NCBI GenBank assembly: GCA_933228675.1
Contig: OW121742.1
Coordinates: 109,000,940 to 109,064,939 of the forward strand
Source of the DNA: Stomorhina lunata
Taxonomy: Eukaryota > Arthropoda > Insecta > Diptera > Rhiniidae
Direction of reading: 5' to 3'
DNA: 64,000 nucleotides
Shown piece after piece: positions 12,137 to 23,084 of the stretch. The position numbers were made by a program, and so were the translations under genes. The notes below the pieces were generated by a model. It saw nothing but the letters and a program-made list of their open reading frames with translations, did not search any database and was not told the DNA's origin. Each line of letters begins with the position of its first letter. Within the stretch, counting starts at the first letter, position 1.

Positions 12137-13720
12137 AGCCTATGTCTTAGTCTATGTCTTAGTCTATGTCTTAGTCTACGTCTTAGTCTATGTCTTAGTC
12201 TATGTCTTAGTCTATGTCTTAGTCTATGTCTTAGTCTATGTCTTAGTCTATGTCTTAGTCTATGTCTTAGTCTATGTCTTAGTCTATGTCTTAGTCTATG
12301 TCTTAGTCTATGTCTTAGTCTATGTCTTAGTCTATGTCTTAGTCTATGTCTTAGTCTATGTCTTAGTCTATGTCTTAGTCTATGTCTTAGTCTATGTCTT
12401 AGTCTATGTCTTAGTCTATGTCTTAGTCTATGTCTTAGTCTATGTCTTAGTCTATGTCTTAGTCTATGTCTTAGTCTATGTCTTAGTCTATGTCTTAGTC
12501 TATGTCTTAGTCTATGTCTTAGTCTATGTCTTAGTCTATGTCTTAGTCTATGTCTTAGTCTATGTCTTAGTCTATGTCTTAGTCTATGTCTTAGTCTATG
12601 TCTTAGTCTATGTCTTAGTCTATGTCTTAGTCTATGTCTTAGTCTATGTCTTAGTCTATGTCTTAGTCTATGTCTTAGTCTATGTCTTAGTCTATGTCTT
12701 AGTCTATGTCTTAGTCTATGTCTTAGTCTATGTCTTAGTCTATGTCTTAGTCTATGTCTTAGTCTATGTCTTAGTCTATGTCTTAGTCTATGTCTTAGTC
12801 TATGTCTTAGTCTATGTCTTAGTCTATGTCTTAGTCTATGTCTTAGTCTATGTCTTAGTCTATGTCTTAGTCTATGTCTTAGTCTATGTCTTAGTCTATG
12901 TCTTAGTCTATGTCTTAGTCTATGTCTTAGTCTATGTCTTAGTCTATGTCTTAGTCTATGTCTTAGTCTATGTCTTAGTCTATGTCTTAGTCTATGTCTT
13001 AGTCTATGTCTTAGTCTATGTCTTAGTCTATGTCTTAGTCTATGTCTTAGTCTATGTCTTAGTCTATGTCTTAGTCTATGTCTTAGTCTATGTCTTAGTC
13101 TATGTCTTAGTCTATGTCTTAGTCTATGTCTTAGTCTATGTCTTAGTCTATGTCTTAGTCTATGTCTTAGTCTATGTCTTAGTCTATGTCTTAGTCTATG
13201 TCTTAGTCTATGTCTTAGTCTATGTCTTAGTCTATGTCTTAGTCTATGTCTTAGTCTATGTCTTAGTCTATGTCTTAGTCTATGTCTTAGTCTATGTCTT
13301 AGTCTATGTCTTAGTCTATGTCTTAGTCTATGTCTTAGTCTATGTCTTAGTCTATGTCTTAGTCTATGTCTTAGTCTATGTCTTAGTCTATGTCTTAGTC
13401 TATGTCTTAGTCTATGTCTTAGTCTATGTCTTAGTCTTTGTCTTAGTCTATGTCTTAGTCTATGTTTTAGTCTATGTCTTAGTCTATGTCTTAGTCTATG
13501 TCTTAGTCTATGTATTAGTCTATGTCTTAGTCTATGTCTTAGTCTATGTCTTAGTCTATGTCTTGGTCTATGTCTTAGTCTATGTCTATGTCTTAATCTT
13601 TGTCTTAGTCTATGTCTTAGTCTATATCTTAATCTATGTTTTAGTCTAGGCCTTAGTCTATGTTTCAGTCTATGTATTAATCTATATTTTAGCTTTTGTC
13701 TTAGTCTTGGTACTATTGTG
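12137..13720 (-). repeat. 12-bp satellite, inverted array
   Basis: About 130 units of TATGTCTTAGTC, the reverse complement of the arrays at 6395-7712 and 18627-20675. The interior from about 12190 to 13430 is essentially perfect. The right end (13430-13720) accumulates CTTTG, GTATTA and GTTTCAG variants. With either forward array it forms an inverted repeat with arms over 1.3 kb. The 538-residue open frame (YVLV repeats) has no meaning. Confidence 0.97.
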
Positions 13721-14716
13721 TCTTAGGCCATACATTGTATACATTTTAACATGGTCTTCTTCAAATAACAAATAAAAATACGTTATTTTAAATTTCCAAA
13801 CAGTTAATCTTAATCTGGTTTACTTTTTTAAAGCGTGAGATTTATTTACTTTTAAACGACATCTATTTGGTTTATTACAATTATAAACGTAGCTTTTAGT
13901 TTGGAAAAGCGATGATTGAAATCTTCCTGGGAGGACGAGTTTTGGTCACCACATGCAACATTGTGATACATTGAATGCGTTTGCTAAAATTAACCAGAAA
14001 ATATGACACAATTCTCAATAAAATTGTTCATAAATGTTCTTTAAATTGTTCAAAAGATTAGGTTCTTTTTAAAAAAAACCGTTAAATTGTCGTACTCCTT
14101 TTTAACATAACAACAAATTTGCCAATATTTTTTACTAATATTCTGGATATTTGTTTCTAAATATTAAATTATGCCAAATATTATCTTTATTTCTTTACAT
14201 GAAAATATCTCTTAACTTTTAAGAATTTTTAACGGTTTTTTCTTAAATTGTTGGAACAGTATAAAAACTTATGTTAGAAAAAAAAATTGTTAGAATGAAT
14301 AAATAAATAACTAAAATTTTGCTTAACATTTCCACCTCTAAAAAAAAACATGGACACGCACTCACGCATGCGTTGTTAGCTGCTACAAAGATAGCGATCG
14401 GTTCTTTATTCTCCTGCAGTTGGAGGAGATGCAAATTAAAACGAATAACCCAGAGGAGAAGGAAATGAATAGACTAACGTATAGAAAACTATTACACATA
14501 TGATCAGAACACATTGGTCTCACAGTCATGGAATGATATGTTGGAAAAATATAAATGTAAATTTTTAAAAACCATATCAAACGCAATAGAATAAGGTCTA
14601 AAAGCTAACAAAGTACTTACAACAAATGCTGAAAGATACAGTTACAGTATAGGAGATACATATTAGGACACACAATATAAATATCAAAGATATAATTCTA
14701 AGACATGGATCAAAAG
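13721..14716. other. AT-rich unique spacer
   Basis: No gene or tandem repeat recognised. Two short minus-strand frames (14243-14434, 14383-14586) are hydrophobic, lack any motif and overlap each other. I regard both as chance. Confidence 0.5.
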
Positions 14717-17685
14717 AAAGAAATTTTTTCATAATGAAAAATATTCTATAGAAATTTTTCTCATAATAACAAATTTTCTAAATTTCTTTAGAAAATTTCA
14801 TAATGAAAAATTTTGTAAAGAAATTTTTTCATAATGAAAAATTTTGTAAAGAAATTTTTTCATAATGAAAAATTTTGTAAAGAAATTTTTTCATAATGAA
14901 AAATTTTGTAAAGAAATTTTTTCATAATGAAAAATTTTGTAAAGAAATTTTTTCATAATGAAAAATTTTGTAAAGAAATTTTTTCATAATGAAAAATTTT
15001 GTAAAGAAATTTTTTCATAATGAAAAATTTTGTAAAGAAATTTTTTCATAATGAAAAATTTTGTAAAGAAAATTTTTCATAATGAAAAATTTTGTAAAGA
15101 AATTTTTTCATAATGAAAAATTTTCTAAAGAAATTTTTTCATAATGAAAAATTTTCTAAAGAAATTTTTTCATAATGAAAAATTTTCTAAAGAAATTTTT
15201 TCATAATGAAAAATTTTCTAAAGAAATTTTTTCATAATGAAGAATTTTCTAAAGAAATTTTTTCATAATGAAAAATTTTCTAAAGAAATTTTTTCATAAT
15301 GAAAAATTTTCTAAAGAAATTTTTTCATAATGAAAAATTTTCTAAAGAAATTTTTTCATAATGAAAAATTTTCTAAAGAAATTTTTTCATAATGAAAAAT
15401 TTTCTAAAGAAATTTTTTCATAATGAAAAATTTTCTAAAGAAATTTTTTCATAATTAAAAATTTTCTAAAGAAATTTTTTCATAATGAAAAAATTTCTTT
15501 CGAAATTTTTTCATAAAATTTTCTAAAGAAATTTTTTCATAATGAAAAATTTTCGAAAGAAATTTTTTCATAATGAAAAATTTTCTAAAGAAATTTTTTC
15601 ATAATGAAAAATTTTCTAAAGAAATTTTTTCATAATGAAAAATTTTCTAAAGAAATTTTTTCATAATGAAAAATTTTCTACAGAAATTTTTTCATAATGA
15701 AAAATTTTCTAAAGAAATTTTTTCATAATGAAAAATTTTCTAAAGAAATTTCTTCAAAATAAAAATTTTTTAAAGAAATTTCTTCAAAATGAAAAATTTT
15801 CTAAAGAAATTTCTTCACAATGAAAAATTTTCTAAAGAAATTTTTTCATAATGAAAAATTTTTTTTTATAATGAAAAATTTTCTAAAGAAATTTTTTCAT
15901 AATGAAAAATTTTCTAAAGAAATTTTTTCATAATGAAAAATTTTCTAAAGAAATTTTTTCATAATGAAAAATTTTCTAAAGAAATTTTTTCATAATGAAA
16001 AATTTTCTAAAGAAATTTTTTCATAATGAAAAATTTTCTAAAGAATTTTTTTCATAATGAAAAATTTTCTAAAGAAATTTTTTCATAATGAAAAATTTTC
16101 TAAAGAAATTTTTTCATAATGAAAAATTTTCTAAAGAAATTTTTTAATAATGAAAAATTTTCTAAAGAAATTTTTTCATAATGAAAAATTTTCTAAAGAA
16201 ATTTTTTCATAATGAAAAATTTTCTAAAGAAATTTTTCATAATGAAAAATTTTCTAAAGAAATTTTTTCATAATGAAAAATTTTCTAAAGAATTTTTTTC
16301 ATAATGAAAAATTTTCTATAGAAATTTTTTCATAATGGAATATTTTCTTTGGAAATTTTTTCATAGTGAAAAATTTTCTATAGAAATTTTTTCATAATGA
16401 AAAATTTTGTTTAGAAATTTTGAAAAATTGTCTAAGAATTTTTTTCATATTGAAAAATTTTCTATAGAAATTTTATCATATTGAAAAATTTTCTATAGAA
16501 AGTTTTTCAGATTGAAAAATTTTCTATAGAAATTTTTTCATATTGAAAAATTTTCTATAGAAATTTTTTCATATTGAAAAATTTTCTAAAGAAATTTTTT
16601 CATAATGAAAAATTTTCTAAAGAAATTTTTTCATAATGAAAAATTTTCTAAAGAAATTTTTTCATAATGAAAAATTTTCTAAAGAAATTTTTTCATAATC
16701 AAAAATTTTCTAAAGAAATTTCTTCATAATGAAAAATTTTCTATAGAAATTTTTTCATAATGAAAAATTTTCTATAGAAATTTTTTCATAATGAAAAATT
16801 TTCTATCGAAATTTTTTCATAATGAAAAATTTTCTATAGAACTTTTTTCATAATGAAAAATTTTCTATAGAAATTTTTTCATAATGAAAAATTTTCTATA
16901 GAAATTTTTTCATAATGAAAAATTTTCTATAGAAATTTTTTCATAATGAAAAATTTTCTATAGAAATTTTTTCATAATGAAAAATTTTCTATAGAAATTT
17001 TTTCATAATGAAAAATTTTCTATAGAAATTTTTTCATAATGAAAAATTTTCTATAGAAATTTTTTCATAATGAAAAATTTTCTATAGAAATTTTTTCTTA
17101 ATGAAAAATTTTCTATAGAAATTTTTTCTTAATGAAAAATTTTCTATAGAAATTTTTTCATTATGAAAAATTTTCTATAGAAATTTTTTCATAATGGAAT
17201 ATTTTCTTTGGAAATTTTTTCATAGTGAAAAATTTTCTATAGAAATTTTTTCATAATGAAAAATTTTGTTTAGAAATTTTGAAAAATTGTCTAAGAATTT
17301 TTTTCATATTGAAAAATTTTCTATAGAAATTTTATCATATTGAAAAATTTTCTATAGAAAGTTTTTCAGATTGAAAAATTTTCTATAGAAATTTTTTCAT
17401 ATTGAAAAATTTTCTTTAGAAATTTTTTTATATAGGAAAATTTTCTTTTTTTTTTTTTTTTTATTTGGGAAAATTTTCTTTAGAAGTTTTTTTATAAAGA
17501 AAAATTTTCTATAGAAATTTTTTCGTATTGAAAAATTTTCTATAGAAATTTTTTCGTATTGAAAAATTTTCTAAAGAAATTTTTTCGTATTCAAAAATTT
17601 TCTATAGAAATTTTTTCGTATTGAAAAATTTTCTATAGAAATTTTTTCATTTGGAAAAATTTTGTATAGATTTTTTTTCAAATTC
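14717..17685. repeat. 31-bp AT-rich satellite (CATAATG type)
   Basis: About 96 units of a 31-bp repeat that alternates GAAATTTTTTCATAATG with AAAAATTTTC and a variable tetrad. The variable part changes in blocks: GTAAA at about 14810-15110, CTAAA at 15120-16300, and CTATA at 16310-17690. A CATATTG/CGTATTG variant dominates the right side. The unit is nearly self-complementary around CATAATG and around TTTTCTATAGAAA. A ~230-bp block with a distinctive GGAATATTTTCTTTGG variant is duplicated (16320-16550 and 17179-17409). Confidence 0.96.
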
Positions 17686-18626
17686 TATTCATTTGGCCTT
17701 AACTATATTTAATATTTTTTATGGCTTATTAAGTTTTGTGACATATGTATATTTTTCAAATTTCTGTCTGTCCTTCTTGAATTTATGCCCGTAATTCTGT
17801 GAATAATTTTTGGTACAAGTTTATTTGATTTGAAAACTTTATTTATTTAACAGTAAATCTGTCCGTTTGTTAATAGTTGTAATAGTTTTAGTTACAAATC
17901 AAATGACAGCAATAATTTAAAAGTTTAAGAACCGAAACACAAATAAATAAAAAAATTATTTAATACTAAAATACTGATTTATGGGCTGCAAATAAAAGTA
18001 GTTCTTATTTTATTTTTACAAATTTATTTTTCAAAACTGAAATATATTTAGTCATTGTACTCGTATGGTTTTTTGTTATAAATTATTTAATAATTTATTT
18101 TTTAGCTTTAATTGAATGAAGTTAGTTTTGAAAGTTTGTATATTTTTTTTACGTAGCAAATTTTTTTTTTTAATTTTTTTCAAATCATTAAAAATGATTT
18201 ATTTGAAAAATCTCATGTTTTCTGTTTATAGATTTCGAAATATTTGTATTTGGACGAGAGGGAATTTAACATACAAATTTGCATAGTAAAACATGTTTGA
18301 TTTGATTTTAAAAACATGATAATTTTTTCAATAATAATAATATGGAAAATCTAAGGAAAAAAAACTGTGCCACTGTGTTCGCGTTTGAAATTGAAAACCT
18401 TAACCGAAGGTGGGCTTTAGCTAATTAGTTGATTTATTGAAATTTGCAATTTACAAGTGAAATCGAGTCTGATCGACGAAAGACAAGATATTGTGAAAGA
18501 ATATCAATAGATTGAGTGACTTAAGTCATGCGTGCAAACTGAAAATGATACCCCCTGAAATGTAGAATAAAACGTAAACTAAAACATTGACTAGGAGATA
18601 TACCAAGATATCTACTATTACTATTA
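17686..18626. other. AT-rich unique spacer
   Basis: No gene recognised. Contains A/T homopolymer runs and one TCTGTCTGTCCTTC scrap near 17764. The last ~60 bp degenerate into the following 12-bp satellite. Confidence 0.5.
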
Positions 18627-20675
18627 CTTAGACTAAGTCGTAGACTAACACATAAAATAAGACATAGATTAAGACATAGACTAAGACATAGACTAAGATA
18701 TAGACTAAGACATAGACTAAGACATAGACTAAGACATAGACTAAGACATAGACTAAGACATAGACTAAGACATAGACTAAGACATAGACTAAGACATAGA
18801 CTAAGACATATACTAAGACATAGACTAAGACATAGACTAAGACATAGACTAAGACATAGACTAAGACATAGACTAAGACATAGACTAAGACATAGACTAA
18901 GACATAGACTAAGACATAGACTAAGACATAGACTAAGACATAGACTAAGACATAGACTAAGACATAGACATAGACAAAGACATAGACTAAGACATAGACT
19001 AAGACATAGACTAAGACATAGACTAAGACATAGACTAAGACATAGACTAAGACATAGACTAAGACATAGACTAAGACATAGACTAAGACATAGACTAAGA
19101 CATACACTAAGACATAGACTAAGACATAGACTAAGACATAGACTAAGACATAGACTAAGACATAGACCAAGACATAGACTAAGACATAGACTAAGACATA
19201 GACTAAGACATAGACTAAGACATACACTAAGACATAGACTAAGACATAGACTAAGACATAGACTAAGACATAGACTAAGACATAGACTAAGACCTAGACT
19301 AAGAGATAGACTAAGGCATAGATTAAGACATAGACTAAGACATAGACTAAGACATAGACTAAGACATAGACTAAGACATAGACTAAGACATAGACTAAGA
19401 CATAGACTAAGACATAGACTAAGACATAGACTAAGACATAGACTAAGACATAGACTAAGACATAGACTAAGACATAGACTAAGACATAGACTAAGACATA
19501 GACTAAGACATAGACTAAGACATAGACTAAGACATAGACTAAGACATAGACTAAGACATAGACTAAGACATAGACTTAACAATAGACTAAGACATAGACT
19601 AAGACATAGACTAAGACATAGACTAAGACATAGACTAAGACATAGACTAAGACATAGACTAAGACATAGACTAAGACATAGACTAAGACATAGACTAAGA
19701 CATAGACTAAGACATAGACTAAGACATAGACTAAGACATAGACTAAGACATAGACTAAGACATAGACTAAGACATAGACTAAGACAAAGACTAAGACATA
19801 GACTAAGACATAGACTAAGACATAGACTAAGACATAGACTAAGACATAGACTAAGACATAGACTAAGACATAGACTAAGACATAGACTAAGACATAGACT
19901 AAGACATAGACTAAGACATAGACTAAGACATAGACTAAGACATAGACTAAGACATAGACTAAGACATAGACTAAGACATAGACTAAGACATAGACTAAGA
20001 CATAGACTAAGACATAGACTAAGACATAGACTAAGACATAGACTAAGACATAGACTAAGACATAGACTAAGACATAGACTAAGACATAGACTAAGACATA
20101 GACTAAGACATAGACTAAGACATAGACTAAGACAAAGACTAAGACATAGACTAAGACATAGACTAAGACATAGACGAAGACATAGACTAAGACATAGACT
20201 AAGACATAGACTAAGACATAGACTAAGACATAGACTAAGACATAGACTAAGACATAGACTAAGACATAGACGAAGACATAGACTAAGACATAGACTAAGA
20301 CATAGACTAAGACATAGACTAAGACATAGACTATGACATAGACTAAGACATAGACTAAGACATAGACTAAGACATAGACTAAGACATATACTAAGACATA
20401 GACTAAGACATAGACTAAGACATAGACTAAGACATAGACTAAGACATAGACTAAGACATTGACTAAGACATAGACTAAGACATAGACTAAGACATAGACT
20501 AAGACATAGACTAAGACATAGACTAAGACATAGACTAAGACATAGACTAAGACATAGACTAAGACATAGACTAAGACTAAGATATACACTTATACATACC
20601 TGGAAAAAGACATAGACTAAAACATAGAATAAGACATAGACTAAGACATAGAATAAGATATAGACTAACAAATTT
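18627..20675 (+). repeat. 12-bp satellite GACTAAGACATA, largest forward array
   Basis: About 170 units, mostly perfect. Scattered variants include ATAGACATAGACAAAG near 18965, CATACACTAAG at 19101-19110 and 19221-19230 (120 bp apart), AGACTTAACAATAG near 19573 and GACGAAG near 20174 and 20270. The right end is degenerate from 20575. Long minus-strand frames across it are LCLS or YVLV repeats. Confidence 0.97.
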
Positions 20676-20787
20676 TTTAATATAAACAAATTTTTATAGA
20701 AAATTTTTAACATGAAAAAATCTCGATAGAAAAAATTTCGATATGAAAAAATTTCTATAGGGAATTTTTCAATATGAAAAAATTTTT
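20676..20787. repeat. Relic of the 31-bp AT-rich satellite between 12-bp and 24-bp arrays
   Basis: Three to four degenerate units (ATGAAAAAATTTCTATAG and similar) related to 14717-17685. The last one runs straight into the 24-bp satellite at TTTTTATAGTCAAGATAATAG, so the changeover falls on the bases TATAG shared by both families. Confidence 0.75.
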
Positions 20788-21932
20788 ATAGTCAAGATAA
20801 TAGACTAGACTTTAGTCAAGCAAATAGTTTCGACTATAGTCAGGACAATAATCTCGACTTAAGTCAAGAAAATAGTTTCGACTGTAGACAAGACAATAGT
20901 CTCAAGTACAGTCAAGACAATAGTTTCGACTATAGTCAAGAAAATTGTTTCGACTAAAGTCAAGCCAATAGTCTCGACCATAGTCAAGACAATATTTTTG
21001 ACTAAAGTCAAAACGATATTCTCGACTATAGTCAAGACAGTACTCTCGATTATAGTTAAGACAATATCCTCGACTATAGTCAAGACATTACTCTTAACTA
21101 TGCAAGACAATAGTCTCGACTCAAGGTAAAAGCCTTGACTATAGTCAAAACTGTGACAATACTTTCGACTATAGTCAACACAATACTTTCGACTAAAGTC
21201 AAGACAATACTTTCGACTTTAGACAAGACAATACTCTCGACTATAGTCAGTACAATTTTCTTGACTATAGTAAAGACAATAGCCTCGACTATAGTCAAAA
21301 CAATAGTCTCGACTTGAGTCAAAACAAAACTCTCGACTAAAGTCAAGGCAACACTCTTGTGTATAGTCAATACACTTCTCATGACTATAGTCAAGACACT
21401 TCTCTTTACTATAGTCAAGACACTTCTCTTTACTATAGTCAAGACACTTCTCTTTACTATAGTCAAGACAACACTGTCAACTATAGTCAAGACAATCAGC
21501 CTTATTACGGTTGTCGAATATACGACTTCGACTACGGCAGTTAGTACTAAATAGATTAATGAAATTGTGTTGATGTTTTGTTTAATCTACTACTAACTGT
21601 CGTAGTCGAAGTCGTATATTCGTAATAAGGCTTAATACTCTATGGTACTATCAAGAAAATACTCTGGACTATAGTCGAGAGTATTCTCTTGAGTAAAGTC
21701 AAGCCAATACTTTCGACTTAAGTCAAAACAATACCTTCGACAATAAGCAAGACAATAAGCTCGACAATACTCTCAACTGTAGTCAAGACAGTTCAAGAGT
21801 ATCGACAATAATCAAAAAAATTGTCTTGGCTATAGTCAAGACAATCCTCTCGGTAGTAGTTAAGGCAGTAGTCTATTCTATAGGCAAGGCAATGGTCTCG
21901 ACTTAAGAAAAAGCTTTGACTCTAGTAGACAC
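20788..21932 (+). repeat. 24-bp CTATAG satellite, diverged array with a hairpin insertion
   Basis: About 40 diverged units in forward orientation (ACTTTCGACTATAGTCAA, CACTTCTCTTTACTATAG and other variants). A short block near 21380-21470 has four near-identical units. The array is interrupted by a 135-bp inverted-repeat element at 21498-21632. Small open frames on both strands are by-products. Confidence 0.9.
21498..21632. mobile_element. 135-bp MITE-like hairpin element
   Basis: The two ends are inverted copies. The left reads AGCCTTATTACG, a 7-base bulge GTTGTCG, then ATATACGACTTCGACTACGG and CAGTTAGTA. The right is its complement with one substitution and no bulge. The stem continues inward through TAGATTAA/TTAATCTA, leaving a ~21-base loop. 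It interrupts the 24-bp satellite. No clear target-site duplication is visible and I cannot name the family. It is much richer in CG dinucleotides than its surroundings. Confidence 0.7.
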
Positions 21933-23084
21933 TGTTGTTTAGTTCGGTTTATTTTTTACTTTTTTCAACATTTTTGTTATTTAAAATTGATATTTTTGGT
22001 GTTATTATAACTTTCTAACCACTTGATTTCGATGATTAGCTAAATATTGTCCCTTTCCCTTAAAATCTTTTGTTTAACTTTGGCTACTTATCATCATCAA
22101 CTTTCGTCAACATCATTATGGTATTATTATCAGTATTTATGATGTTAAGAAAAAAATTTTATCCAATCTCCAATGTCTTTCTTCATTTATAAAGAATCCA
22201 AAAAAATATCTTAGTTTCCATTTGATTGTTCTCGCTTAAAGTGCTTTGTAATATTAACTTGTACTTAAAGCCCAACCATAAGCTTCAAAGCAAAAAGCTT
22301 TAAATGTAGAAAAAGAAAGAAATAAGTTATTGACAGTGTCATAGTCAAACACTTGAAATTCTGGAGGAAACTTTTATTGTCCCCAGCTCTTAGATAAGAA
22401 GGGGGGGGGGGGGGGCGAAGAATAAGCAAACACTTGAGTCTGGCTATTACAACAAACTGGAACCAAAACCAGTCTCAAGTGTTTATTTATTTGGATATTT
22501 TTTTCAAGATTCTGAAATAACAATAATAAACTCAAGTCATATAGAAACTAAAACCAAATGGAAGACAAGCATCTCCATCTAGTCGTAATAATAAAACATC
22601 TCAAAAAAGAAACCATTTTCAGACAATATCATGAATTTGCAGTTTGTAAGAATTAAATTGATATTCAAGGTTTTTTCTTTTTGTATTTGTTTGAAAAGAA
22701 CCACCAGTAGAATAAATAAATGAAATGAAAAGACTTTACAAAAATTCTAAAGTTTGAGAAATCAATTGTTAAGTTTTAAGTATGAGGCAAGAAGTGAAAA
22801 AAAAATCGAAAAAAACGTCATTTATTTGGAGCAAGAAGTGTTTCCAATATTATCCTAAACTTTGGTGAAGTCCATAGCCCGAGTAAAGTCAGCTGGCCCA
22901 TTATTTTAAACACTTGAGATGAGAGAAAATTTTAGCTTTAAAACTATGCCCACATTTTCAACTTTTTACTAATCCAATGCTAAAGAAATGAAGGCAAAGA
23001 CTAGACTGGTTTTATTATTAACATGAATGTCGCCTGAGGATTGAAAAAAAAACTTTATAATTTACTCTTTTAAACCCTTAAGGT
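21933..23084. other. AT-rich unique spacer
   Basis: No gene seen. It contains a run of 15 G at 22401-22415 and a hairpin at 22428-22484 (listed separately). Words AACACTTGA recur near 22345, 22430 and 22908. Confidence 0.5.
22428..22484. other. 16-bp stem hairpin next to a G15 run
   Basis: AAACACTTGAGTCTGG (22428-22443) pairs with CCAGTCTCAAGTGTTT (22469-22484) with a single mismatch, around a 25-base loop. The stem is shorter than a typical miRNA precursor and lies 12 bases after the G run. It could be a small foldback insertion or chance. No expression evidence is available. Confidence 0.4.

Noticed and set aside
18521..20713. 730-codon cysteine/leucine/serine-rich frame and related YVLV frames
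   Set aside because: Pure translation of the 12-bp satellite. The same applies to 6320-7648 and 12033-13649.
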